From the NCBI GenBank assembly GCA_011369445.1, contig DRQF01000090.1, positions 1-62,019 on the forward strand: a stretch of 62,019 bases of DNA, given 5' to 3'. Shown here piece by piece: positions 34,491-42,233 of the stretch (its first letter is position 1; the number at the start of each line of letters is the position of its first letter). This DNA comes from Planctomycetota bacterium (GTDB lineage Bacteria; Planctomycetota; GCA-002687715; DRQF01). A program made the translations under genes and the position numbers. The notes below the pieces were generated by a model, which had not been told where the DNA came from, ran no database searches, and saw only the letters and a list, made by a program, of their open reading frames with translations.

Positions 34491-36593
34491 GTGAAGAAGA
34501 TCGTCGCAGCGCTTGGAATCGGTGTTCTTTTTCTCACCGGCTTGCTGATCGCAGGAGTGGGGGGGAGTGGTCCCCGTCACTTCCGGGCCGAAGTCGGAGG
34601 GGGCATCTCTCCGGTTCGGGAGGCTCCCTGCACTCTCATCGTGAAGGCTCTTCTCCCCGACGGGGAGGTTCGAGAGACCTTTGATTGGAACGGCGTGCGC
34701 TTTCGGAACCTGGGGCAGCGCAACGGAGAACCCCTGAGTGCCATAAGCGATCTCGCCGAAGGATCGGGCACGAAGGCTTCGGTGGAGGGAGGCGTTCTCA
34801 CCCTCGTGGGGGTGGTCTTGCACGAACGTCCCCTCATCGAGTGGGAGGGGAAGACTTCGCCGTTGCTCGACCGGACGGTGCCGGGCTGGAATGCGCTCCT
34901 CCCTCCGCTGGCCGCGATCGTCCTGGCGATCCTGCTGCGTCAGGTCCTCCTCGCGCTTTTCGTGGGCATTTGGATGGGAGCGTGGGCCATCGCGGGAGGT
35001 CCTTTCTCGGGGCTCGTTCTTACGGCGACGGAACTCATTCCCGGAGCCCTTGATGCGGATCGCACCAAGATCCTCGTCTTCTCCTGTCTCCTCGGCGCCG
35101 TCGTGGCCCTGGTCGCGAGGATGGGGGGGACCCGGGCCCTCGTGGACGCGATCTCCCGGATCGGGGAGAGTCGTCGAGGCGCCCAACTCACGACTTGGTT
35201 CACCGGAATCCTCATCTTCTTCGACGACTACGCCAATGCCCTCCTCGTCGGCACGACGATGCGGCCGATCACCGACCGCCATCGCGTGAGCCGGGAAAAA
35301 CTCTCGTTTCTCGTGGACTGCACGTCGGCCCCCGTGGCATGCATCTTCGTCATCTCCACGTGGATCGCCGCCGAGGTGGGATACATCCAGGGGAAACTCG
35401 ATCTCCCCGCCATCCAGGAGGCGACGGGACTTGCGGCCGACGGGGCGTACCAGACCTTCATCGCAACGATACCCTACAACTACTACCCGATCCTGACCCT
35501 GGTGTTCAGCTTCTGCGTGGCGTTCTTCCAGCGCGATTTCGGACCCATGCGACGGGCCGAAGAACGGGCGGCCTCCTCGGGACAAGTCCTCTCCGACACC
35601 GCCAGGCCTCTCTCGTCGCGGGAGATGGAGGACCTGACGCCCGTCGACGAGAACCGTCTGCGCGCCTTCAACGCCATCCTCCCCATCGGCACGGTCGTAT
35701 TGACCGTGATCATCGGGCTGTGGATGACCGGCCGAAGCAGCTTCGTGGAACAGGCGGCCGCGGCTCGCGAAGAGGCCACCGTCCTGCGATGGCATGCGGA
35801 AAACGACCCCACCGTGGATGCGACCGCCCGTGGAGAACTCGTCCACAAGGCCGAAGAGCTGGAAGCACAACTGCCCGCCTTGGACTCGCCATCCATTCGT
35901 GATGTCTTCGGCGCGGCCGACAGCTACAAGGCCCTGCTGACCGCGGCGTTCCTGGGGGTGCTCGTGGCCATTATGCTCGCCTTGATCCAGCGATTCATGT
36001 CGCTGGGCGAGTGTCTTGATGTGACGACCGCCGGCATCAAGGCCATGATGCCGGCGGCCTTGGTGCTCATTTTCGCGTGGGGTCTTCAGGGCGTGTGCGA
36101 GCGTCTGAACACCTCCCAGTGGCTCATCTACCACGTCGCCTTCACGCTGGAGCTGCTCCCGGCCGTCATCTTCATCCTGGCCGCCGCCGTGGGATTCTCC
36201 ACGGGGACGTCCTGGGGCACGATGGGCATTCTCGTGCCCCTCACCATCGACTATGCGGTGGGCATGGCGGGCGCCGAAGGTCTTGGCCAGGCTCAGACGG
36301 TCGCCGTCATGGTCCCCGCCATCGCCGCGGTGCTGGCCGGCGCCGTCTTCGGGGACCACTGCTCGCCGATTTCCGACACCACGATCATGTCCTCGATGGC
36401 CTCCGGCGCAGACCACATCGATCATGTGCGCACTCAGCTCCCCTATGCCCTGACGGTGGCCGCCGTGGCCCTGGTCTTCGGGTACCTTCCTGCCGGATTC
36501 GGGTTTTCTCCCTGGGTGAGCCTCCCCGCCGGGACTCTCTTCATCGTGCTGCTCGTGCGATTCGTCGGCCGACCGGTTCAGAACCAGGCGTGA
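34491..36593 (+). CDS. nhaC: Na+/H+ antiporter, NhaC family, with N-terminal extracytoplasmic extension
   Basis: The protein has 700 residues from GTG at 34491, preceded by AAGGAGG at good spacing. Residues 1-30 are a hydrophobic leader (IGVLFLTGLLIAG). Residues 30-140 form a beta-rich soluble segment, and from about 150 a dozen membrane helices begin. Family motifs include LIFFDDYANALLVGTTMRPITDR, CTSAPVACIFVISTWIAAEV, GFSTGTSWGTMGILVPLTI and GDHCSPISDTTIMSSMAS. NhaC-type carriers swap Na+ for protons across the inner membrane and serve pH and salt homeostasis. Usual members have about 450-550 residues. The excess here is the N-terminal domain plus a polar loop near 450-500 (AAAREEATVLRW), which is unusual. 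Confidence 0.88.
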   Translation: MKKIVAALGIGVLFLTGLLIAGVGGSGPRHFRAEVGGGISPVREAPCTLIVKALLPDGEVRETFDWNGVRFRNLGQRNGEPLSAISDLAEGSGTKASVEGGVLTLVGVVLHERPLIEWEGKTSPLLDRTVPGWNALLPPLAAIVLAILLRQVLLALFVGIWMGAWAIAGGPFSGLVLTATELIPGALDADRTKILVFSCLLGAVVALVARMGGTRALVDAISRIGESRRGAQLTTWFTGILIFFDDYANALLVGTTMRPITDRHRVSREKLSFLVDCTSAPVACIFVISTWIAAEVGYIQGKLDLPAIQEATGLAADGAYQTFIATIPYNYYPILTLVFSFCVAFFQRDFGPMRRAEERAASSGQVLSDTARPLSSREMEDLTPVDENRLRAFNAILPIGTVVLTVIIGLWMTGRSSFVEQAAAAREEATVLRWHAENDPTVDATARGELVHKAEELEAQLPALDSPSIRDVFGAADSYKALLTAAFLGVLVAIMLALIQRFMSLGECLDVTTAGIKAMMPAALVLIFAWGLQGVCERLNTSQWLIYHVAFTLELLPAVIFILAAAVGFSTGTSWGTMGILVPLTIDYAVGMAGAEGLGQAQTVAVMVPAIAAVLAGAVFGDHCSPISDTTIMSSMASGADHIDHVRTQLPYALTVAAVALVFGYLPAGFGFSPWVSLPAGTLFIVLLVRFVGRPVQNQA

Positions 36594-36777
36594 TCCTGTC
36601 GATCCCTGCGTTGGAGAGGGATTTCCGACGATTCCTCCCACAGTGGGTCACTTCCGCCTTGAAAAGCACTTGACTTGAGCCGGCGCCCGCGAATTCGGTA
36701 ACTAATCCCAGCCGGGGCCCGCGTTCGGACGCCGTCCAAGAGCCGTAGAGATCGTTTTCTCAGGAGAATTCCAGACC

Positions 36778-39615
36778 ATGGGTCAGAAGCTCGTGATCAT
36801 CCTCGTCCTCGCGGTCCTGGCCGTCGGGGGGTATTTCGCCGTCAGCTTTCTGACTGGCGATGACGAAGTCGAAGTCGAAGTCGAAACACCACGGGTGAAA
36901 GACGATCCCGTTCCCGTCGTCACGAAGCGAGAAAAGGTGGAGGAGGAAATCCGGCCCTCGCCCATCGGCGCCCAGGAGAAGGAGAGGGTGACGACGACGG
37001 CTCCGGCGGGCCCGGAGAATCAGCTGGTCGGCACCGTTTTCGACGAGAAGGGCCAGCCCCTTGCCGGCGCCAAGATCTCCGTGTTCCTCTTCCAGAAGAA
37101 GGAGCCCAACCGCATCGGTCGCTTCAAGATCGCCTTCGATGAGAAAGTGGTCCAAGAGACGGAATCCGGCGAGGACGGCCGCTACGTCATCACCGGTCTC
37201 GAGAGCCCCGCAAAACGCCCCTTCTCCATGAGGATCGCCCATCCCGGGCGCGCGACGATCATCAAGGATCACGTGGGGCTCGGCATGGTCGTCGACGTCC
37301 ACATGATGCCGGGCGTCGACGTCGAAGGGGTCGTGATCGACCGCGATTCCGGCCAGCCTATCCCGGGAGTTCGCGTGGAGGGGAACATGGCCAGGCGCGA
37401 TGCCGACATGGCCAAATACATGCGCTGGCGCCGTGTCACCACGACCGACGCCGATGGGCAATACCACTTCGAGGGGGTCCCCCCAGGACCTTTGACGGTC
37501 CTCCTCGAGCACGAGGACTACGAGCAGCTGTTCTTCGGAAAGGACTCGGGCCTCGTCGTCAAACTGAACGACAAGAATCACTTCGAATTCAAGATGAAGA
37601 AGGGCATCATCCTGAAGGGCCTGGTGGTCGACGGCGTTTCGGGTCAACCCATCAAGGGGGCGGAGGTCATCCTGAAGGAGATCCCTTTCATTCCGTCGCA
37701 ACGGGAACGCACGGGTGCTCTCGGAAAGTTCACCATGCGCGGCGTGCGCCGCGGTCATCACGAGATGATCATTCGTGCCAAGGGGTTCACCCAGTACTCG
37801 GAGCAAGTTCTCTTTGGCGACAAGGAGATGGCGGACGAGGTGGTGTTCAAGTTGAAGCCCGCTGGTCAAGCCTCGGGCCTCGTCGTGGACGCCAACGGTA
37901 ACCCCATCGCTGGCGCCGACATCTACGTGGCGGAGGAGCTGCAGATCTTTCGCAAGGTCCGAAACTTCTCGGAGGCCAAGACAGATGCTCAAGGGCGGTT
38001 CACTGTCACGGGGCTCAATGATGGAGTGCGCTATCGCATTTGCGCGAAGGCGCCCGGATATACCCTCGGCGCGTCGGACGATGTGGAGGGGATCGGAGGA
38101 GAGACGGTCACCGATGTGATCATCCAGCTCGATCCCGGGGCCACGATCCAAGGCGTGGTGGCCGACTCGATCGGGAGCCCGATTCCCGGCGTCGACGTGA
38201 CACTCGAGGTGCCACCGTTCGACGCGGCATGGTTCCCCAAACCCCTCACCGAGGGGCAGAAGCATGCCGAGACCGTGACGACGGACGAGAACGGATTCTT
38301 TGCGTTCAAGGGCCTCTACACGGGGCGCTATCATATCACCCCGAATCACCCGGATTACCAGCCCATCCGCCCCAAGGCGATTCAGGTCGGGAGCGCCAAC
38401 GAGTCCATCAACAGTGACTTCACCCTGAAACTCGGCCACAGCATCGCGGGGCGCGTGACCGACGAATTCGGCGCCCCCGTCAAGGGCGCGACCGTCCGCG
38501 CGATGCTCTCCGCCGGAGCGGCGCAGGTCGTCACCGCCCGCACGGATGAAGACGGCAACTACAGGTTGCGCCGCCTCAGCGACGTGGCCTACCGCGTCAC
38601 CGCTTCCAGTGAGGACGGGGTCGCTCCCGCGATCGAGAAGGTTCCGGCCGACAGTTCAAATGTGGACTTCGTGCTGGAACGCTTCGGAAAGATCGAGGGT
38701 AAGGTCTATGCAACGGCATCCGGGGAGCCGGTTCAGCGGTTCAAGGTGCGAATCCTCCCAACCACCGGCGTCAAGACGAAGCGGGGCGTCCCCGACATCT
38801 CCGATCGCATGGCGCAAAAGAAGATGCGATCCAGTGAAGCGTATAGGGAGGTGACCATCTCGTCCGATGACGGCACGTTCAGCATTGAGAAGGTTCACCC
38901 GGGCGATTACTTCGTTCAGATCCTCTCGGACGATTACCGGGAAGGGAGTCGCCCCGGCGTTTCCGTTCAGCCGGCCCAGACGACGGTCATTCCTCCCTTC
39001 GGCCTTGCCGACGGCGCCCGATACGAAGGCCAGTTCACCGACACGACCGGTGCGCCCTTGAAGGAGGGCGCGGTCACGATTCGGTTCACGGCTGCGCCCG
39101 GATCGGTGCAACGGACCACCATCGGCGCGGATGGGAAACCCGTGCGCACGCGGAGCCGCTCTTCCTGGGAGGGCAAGCAGGTCACACTCGGCAAGAACGG
39201 TTTCTTCTCGGTCGGAGGACTCCCTCCCGGAAAGATTCGCGTGAGTTTCCGCTCGGACCGGTATTGCATGCCGGGCATCAAGGAGATCGCCCTCGGGAAC
39301 ACGGGCGTCACGCGGGAAGATTTCCAGGTGGCGAGAGCGGCGCGGGTCGTGGTTGACGTCACGGACGACAACGGCGATCCGGTCCCCAACTGCACCGCGG
39401 AGATCTTCACCGCCGAAGGTCTCCCGGCGAACGTCGACGGTCGTCGGGCCTATGGGCGGGGTGACCTACGGGGCCGCCTGACCATCGAGAAACTGGAACC
39501 GGGGCGCTACACCATCAACGTGCGCCACTTCAACTACGAGACGCGCAAGATCACGGTGGATTTGGCTCCGGGTGAGGAGTATCGGGAGAAGGTGACCCTC
39601 CCCCTGCAGCATTGA
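36778..39615 (+). CDS. Membrane-anchored surface protein with nine carboxypeptidase-regulatory-like repeats
   Basis: The protein has 945 residues, with CAGGAGAATTCC before the ATG. Residues 5-25 are a single membrane or signal-anchor helix (LVIILVLAVLAVGGYFAVSFL), followed by an acidic linker (VEVEVETPRVKDD). Nine tandem beta-sandwich modules of the carboxypeptidase regulatory-like type follow, each starting with a GxVxDxxGxPIxGAxV pattern; examples are VGTVFDEKGQPLAGAKI, GLVVDANGNPIAGADIYV and GRVTDEFGAPVKGATVRA. No peptidase domain is present. Such modules occur in long envelope proteins and are thought to bind glycan or protein or to act as spacers. The protein is probably anchored with its repeats outside the cytoplasm. 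A GC hairpin follows the gene. Confidence 0.85.
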   Translation: MGQKLVIILVLAVLAVGGYFAVSFLTGDDEVEVEVETPRVKDDPVPVVTKREKVEEEIRPSPIGAQEKERVTTTAPAGPENQLVGTVFDEKGQPLAGAKISVFLFQKKEPNRIGRFKIAFDEKVVQETESGEDGRYVITGLESPAKRPFSMRIAHPGRATIIKDHVGLGMVVDVHMMPGVDVEGVVIDRDSGQPIPGVRVEGNMARRDADMAKYMRWRRVTTTDADGQYHFEGVPPGPLTVLLEHEDYEQLFFGKDSGLVVKLNDKNHFEFKMKKGIILKGLVVDGVSGQPIKGAEVILKEIPFIPSQRERTGALGKFTMRGVRRGHHEMIIRAKGFTQYSEQVLFGDKEMADEVVFKLKPAGQASGLVVDANGNPIAGADIYVAEELQIFRKVRNFSEAKTDAQGRFTVTGLNDGVRYRICAKAPGYTLGASDDVEGIGGETVTDVIIQLDPGATIQGVVADSIGSPIPGVDVTLEVPPFDAAWFPKPLTEGQKHAETVTTDENGFFAFKGLYTGRYHITPNHPDYQPIRPKAIQVGSANESINSDFTLKLGHSIAGRVTDEFGAPVKGATVRAMLSAGAAQVVTARTDEDGNYRLRRLSDVAYRVTASSEDGVAPAIEKVPADSSNVDFVLERFGKIEGKVYATASGEPVQRFKVRILPTTGVKTKRGVPDISDRMAQKKMRSSEAYREVTISSDDGTFSIEKVHPGDYFVQILSDDYREGSRPGVSVQPAQTTVIPPFGLADGARYEGQFTDTTGAPLKEGAVTIRFTAAPGSVQRTTIGADGKPVRTRSRSSWEGKQVTLGKNGFFSVGGLPPGKIRVSFRSDRYCMPGIKEIALGNTGVTREDFQVARAARVVVDVTDDNGDPVPNCTAEIFTAEGLPANVDGRRAYGRGDLRGRLTIEKLEPGRYTINVRHFNYETRKITVDLAPGEEYREKVTLPLQH

Positions 39616-39627
39616 ACAGAGTCGGAA

Positions 39628-39661
39628 GAGCGACCCCGGAACGCCGTTTCGGGGTCGTCTC
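39628..39661 (+). terminator. GC-rich hairpin after the repeat-protein gene
   Basis: GAGCGACCCCGGAAC and GTTTCGGGGTCGTCTC are near-complementary arms with a short loop, beginning 13 bases after the stop codon. There is no T-run. It is probably a 3' mRNA stem or a weak terminator of the upstream gene. Confidence 0.5.
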
Positions 39662-39713
39662 ATGCCCGGAGTTGGGCCTCAAAGGGCGTAGCGGTCGTGA
39701 CTTAGGGAATCCC

Positions 39714-39742
39714 TTGCGGATGTTTGCACGCCCGGGGATAAT
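39714..39742 (+). promoter_or_regulatory. Sigma70-like promoter in a gene-free gap
   Basis: TTGCGG (39714-39719) and GATAAT (39737-39742) are 17 bases apart. The -10 matches consensus at five of six positions and the -35 at three. No gene follows on this strand; a structured region and a strong terminator do, which suggests a small RNA. Confidence 0.4.
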
Positions 39743-39749
39743 ACGAGTG

Positions 39750-39902
39750 CCCATCGCGGCTCGCATGCGGTCGACCTCTCCCATTCGACCCGCGAGCCCA
39801 GAACATCAGGTCGGCTCCGAAAGGGTCGACCGTCAACAAAGGACTTTGAGTCTCGGAGATCCCTCCCCAACCGCCCTCTCGAGCTCAAAGCCCTTTTTTT
39901 TT
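39750..39902 (+). ncRNA. Candidate small RNA with three hairpins, ending at an intrinsic terminator
   Basis: The 310-base gap between the surface-protein gene and rpiB holds a promoter-like pair (39714-39742) followed by three stem-loops. Hairpin 1 (39758-39798) has GGCTCGC with GCGAGCC outside and GGTCGA with TCGACC inside. Hairpin 2 (39809-39831) has seven pairs and loop TCCGAAAGG. Hairpin 3 (39841-39892) ends in nine T residues. The predicted RNA is about 150 bases. It has no ribosome-binding site and no plausible frame. It matches no family I can name: it does not show the conserved parts of SRP RNA, 6S RNA or RNase P RNA. The alternative is that the region is only the 3' end of the upstream mRNA. 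Confidence 0.45.
39841..39902 (+). terminator. Intrinsic terminator with nine-T run
   Basis: GGACTTTGAGTCTCGGAGA pairs, with three single-base bulges, with TCTCGAGCTCAAAGCC; the run CCTTTTTTTTT follows (T residues 39894-39902). This is the clearest Rho-independent terminator in the window. It would end the candidate small RNA or read-through from the upstream gene. On the minus strand the same stem follows the end of rpiB and may serve it weakly. Confidence 0.65.
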
Positions 39903-39925
39903 CTGCTCCCCGTTCCCGACGACGC

Positions 39926-40366
39926 TCACCGGCCTTCCATGGCCATGATTTTCGCCACCCGCCTGGCGTGTCGTCCGCCTTCGAAGTCCGTCGTAAGGAA
40001 GGTGCGAATACAGGTCTCGATCGTGTCCGCATCCAGCACGCGCGCGCCGAGGCAGAGAATCTGCGCGTCGTTGTGTTGGCGCGCCATCCGGGCCGTCATC
40101 TCAGAATGGCAAAGCGCTGCTCGGATTCCGCCGACCTTGTTGGCCGCCATGGACATGCCGATGCCGGTGCCGCAAACGAGAATCCCGAAGTCGGCATCGC
40201 CCTTGCGCACGGCGAGTGCAACGGGGAGGGCGAAGTCCGGATAGTCCACGGACCGGTCGTCGGTCGTGCCGAAATCCACGGCCTCGTGTCCCAAGTCACG
40301 AATGACGCGCGTGACCAAGGACCGGACCTCCAGGGCCGCGTGGTCGTTGCCAGTCGCAATCTTCAT
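39926..40366 (-). CDS. rpiB: Ribose-5-phosphate isomerase B
   Basis: The protein has 146 residues from ATG at 40366, with AAGGAG eight bases upstream. MKIATGNDHAALEVR is the RpiB N-terminus with the substrate-binding DH pair. VDYPDFALPVA, then GILVCGTGIGMSMAANKVGGIRAA with the catalytic cysteine in CGTGIG, and HNDAQILCLGARV complete the family pattern. It interconverts ribose-5-phosphate and ribulose-5-phosphate in the cytoplasm (pentose phosphate pathway). Its start overlaps the stop of the upstream TsaC-phosphatase gene as ATGA, so translation is probably coupled. In Firmicutes rpiB (ywlF) also lies next to ywlC and ywlE, the separate equivalents of that fusion. Confidence 0.94.
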   Translation of the reverse strand: MKIATGNDHAALEVRSLVTRVIRDLGHEAVDFGTTDDRSVDYPDFALPVALAVRKGDADFGILVCGTGIGMSMAANKVGGIRAALCHSEMTARMARQHNDAQILCLGARVLDADTIETCIRTFLTTDFEGGRHARRVAKIMAMEGR

Positions 40367-41424
40367 GGCACCCACTCCTTGATGAGTCTGCTCAGGGAAC
40401 GCTTCAAAGATCTCGCACAGTCCTCGTACACCTCTGGAGACCCACCGAACGGATCCGGAATCCCGTCGGCCCCGCCCAGGACGATGATGCGGGGAGCGAG
40501 GCGGGGGAGAACGCTGAGAATGTGACGGCGATGGGACTCCGTCATCACCAGGATCACGTCGGAGCCCAAGAGACCCGCGCGAAGGGCGGGCTGGGAGTGG
40601 TGATCGGAAAGATCCCAGCCGAATTTCCGAGCGGCGGCCAAGGCTCCTTCACTGGCCGGCTCCCCTTCCGCGCAGGACAGGCCGCACGATCGAAAGTCGA
40701 CGGTTCCGAGCAGCTCCACAGGCCAGAGTTCGGATGCGATGGCGCGGGCCATGGGGGATCTGCATGTATTTCCCGTGCACACGAAGGTCAGGCGGGGATG
40801 CAGGAGAGGAGCCAGCTCCTTGGGGGTCAAATTGCCCGGCCGGAGCCACTCCACGGGGCGAAACGAGGGAGGAACTTCCGAGTCCCGCGGGTCGAGTCCG
40901 ATGACCGTGGAAGCCCTTCCCGTGACTGCGGCCTCGTCCGCAAGTGCAAAGTCGACCTCATCCAGAAAGGTGGTCGGTATCTGTTGGATGGACTTGGGCG
41001 CGGGTTCACCGCTGAGGTTGGCGCTCGTACCCACGACGCCCTCGGGAACCCGGGCCAGGACCTCAGGAAAGATCGGATGGCGAGGGCAACGCAGCCCCAA
41101 CGAGGGGTCCGTCCGCACCACGAGAGTGAGGGGGCCTGGCCAACAGGCCTCCGCCAGCCGGATGGCTTGGGCTGGAAGAGGACCGAAACGCCGCTCCGCG
41201 TCTTCGACGTCCGACACGTACTCGGCAACACCACGCGTGGTGGGGCGGCCCTTCAGGGCGAAGAGACGATCCCTTGCGCGCTGCGAACCGCTTCGGACGA
41301 ATGCGCCGTAAACTGTCTCCGTCGGGAGAAGGACAATGCCGTCGCTCTCCAGGACTCGGGCGATCTCGTCCGCGCTGTGCTCGCTCTTCGATCTGTCAAA
41401 TTTTGTCGGTTGCGCCATGGGCAT
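40363..41424 (-). CDS. Fusion of L-threonylcarbamoyladenylate synthase (TsaC/Sua5/YrdC) and low-molecular-weight protein phosphatase
   Basis: The protein has 353 residues from ATG at 41424; ATG at 41418 and GTG at 41436 are possible too. Residues 1-200 are a YrdC domain: GIVLLPTETVYGAFV, ALKGRPTTRGV with the Lys and Arg that bind ATP, ACWPGPLTLVV and VGTSANLSGEPAP. This enzyme makes threonylcarbamoyl-AMP for t6A modification of tRNAs reading ANN codons. Residues 205-350 are a low-molecular-weight tyrosine phosphatase: FVCTGNTCRSPMARA is the CX5RS active-site loop (C-TGNTC-RS) and IPDPFGGSPEVYEDC carries the general-acid DP. Related Firmicutes enzymes (YwlE) remove phosphate from arginine. Both active sites look intact. 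The gene is coupled to rpiB by an ATGA overlap. Confidence 0.9.
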   Translation of the reverse strand: MPMAQPTKFDRSKSEHSADEIARVLESDGIVLLPTETVYGAFVRSGSQRARDRLFALKGRPTTRGVAEYVSDVEDAERRFGPLPAQAIRLAEACWPGPLTLVVRTDPSLGLRCPRHPIFPEVLARVPEGVVGTSANLSGEPAPKSIQQIPTTFLDEVDFALADEAAVTGRASTVIGLDPRDSEVPPSFRPVEWLRPGNLTPKELAPLLHPRLTFVCTGNTCRSPMARAIASELWPVELLGTVDFRSCGLSCAEGEPASEGALAAARKFGWDLSDHHSQPALRAGLLGSDVILVMTESHRRHILSVLPRLAPRIIVLGGADGIPDPFGGSPEVYEDCARSLKRSLSRLIKEWVP

Positions 41425-41525
41425 GGACGATAGCACGAGGAGCGGTCAGAATCCTCCCATTGGGTCTGACATAGTTGAACGGTCGGCGTGTTCCGTGTTA
41501 CTCGCCGTTGATGAATGAGGAATCC

Positions 41526-42233
41526 ATGGAGAAGCCGCTGACCGACTGGAGCGCGCTGCTCGGAGGCCTCGCCCACGAGCTGAAAAACCCGCTGTCGACC
41601 ATCAATCTCAATCTCCAGCTGCTGCGAGAGCAGCAGAGCATGGGGGACACGCCGCAGGCGGAGCGATCGGTCAAGAAGGTGGACCTGCTCCTTGGCGAGG
41701 TCGAACGACTGCAGACGATGCTCACCGATTTCCAGAGATTGGTCTCCAACGCGCCCCTGGACATGCGGGAGAAGAATCTCAACGACATCGTCGCGGACGT
41801 ACTTGAATTCGAAAACGAGGACCTGACGCGCCGCGGTATCGGTGTTGCCAGTCAATTCGACCGCAATCTCCCGCTCATCCCCCTGGACGAGAACCTGGTC
41901 CGACAGGCTCTGTTGAATCTGATCGTCAACGCTCGCGATGCCATGGAGGACGCGCCGGGAACCCTCACCGTTTCAACTCGTCGCGAGGGAGACTATGCCC
42001 TCGTCGAGGTCATCGATACGGGCGTCGGAATGGACGAGGAAACCCTGAAGCGTGCGTTCGCCGTGTATTTTTCGACCAAGCAACGGGGAACCGGGCTCGG
42101 CCTGCCGATGGTGCGCCGCATCGTGGAACGGCATGGGGGGATCGTGACCTGCGATAGCAGTCCCGGTGTCGGTACCCGCATCGGGATGGGGTTCCCGATC
42201 AAGGGAGAAGGAGAGTGCGATGAGGGGTCCTAA
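41526..42233 (+). CDS. Soluble sensor histidine kinase without sensor domain
   Basis: The protein has 235 residues from ATG at 41526, chosen for GAGGAATCC directly before it; ATG at 41511 is possible. The HisKA domain begins almost at the N-terminus, with the phospho-acceptor His at residue 17 in GGLAHELKNPLSTI. An HATPase domain follows with the N box (LLNLIVNARDAME), G1 (VIDTGVGMDEE) and G2 (GTGLGLPMVRRIVERHGG). There is no PAS, GAF or membrane segment, so the signal must come from a partner protein. The H-E-L-K-N-P form of the H box and the order of genes resemble NtrB-NtrC pairs. It overlaps the following regulator gene by 14 bases, so they are a cognate pair. Confidence 0.9.
   Translation: MEKPLTDWSALLGGLAHELKNPLSTINLNLQLLREQQSMGDTPQAERSVKKVDLLLGEVERLQTMLTDFQRLVSNAPLDMREKNLNDIVADVLEFENEDLTRRGIGVASQFDRNLPLIPLDENLVRQALLNLIVNARDAMEDAPGTLTVSTRREGDYALVEVIDTGVGMDEETLKRAFAVYFSTKQRGTGLGLPMVRRIVERHGGIVTCDSSPGVGTRIGMGFPIKGEGECDEGS

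Noticed and set aside
34260-36641. Long open frame antisense to nhaC (793 codons)
   Set aside because: It is rich in His, Gly, Asp and Arg, the typical composition of a shadow frame, with no hydrophobic core or motif.
36760-38439. Long open frame antisense to the repeat protein
   Set aside because: Low-complexity D/H/V/L composition produced by the opposite strand of a repeat gene; no start context.
39750-39902. SRP RNA or 6S RNA as identity of the candidate small RNA
   Set aside because: The conserved SRP tetraloop region (GGAAG with AGCAG) and the long bulged helix of 6S RNA are not seen.
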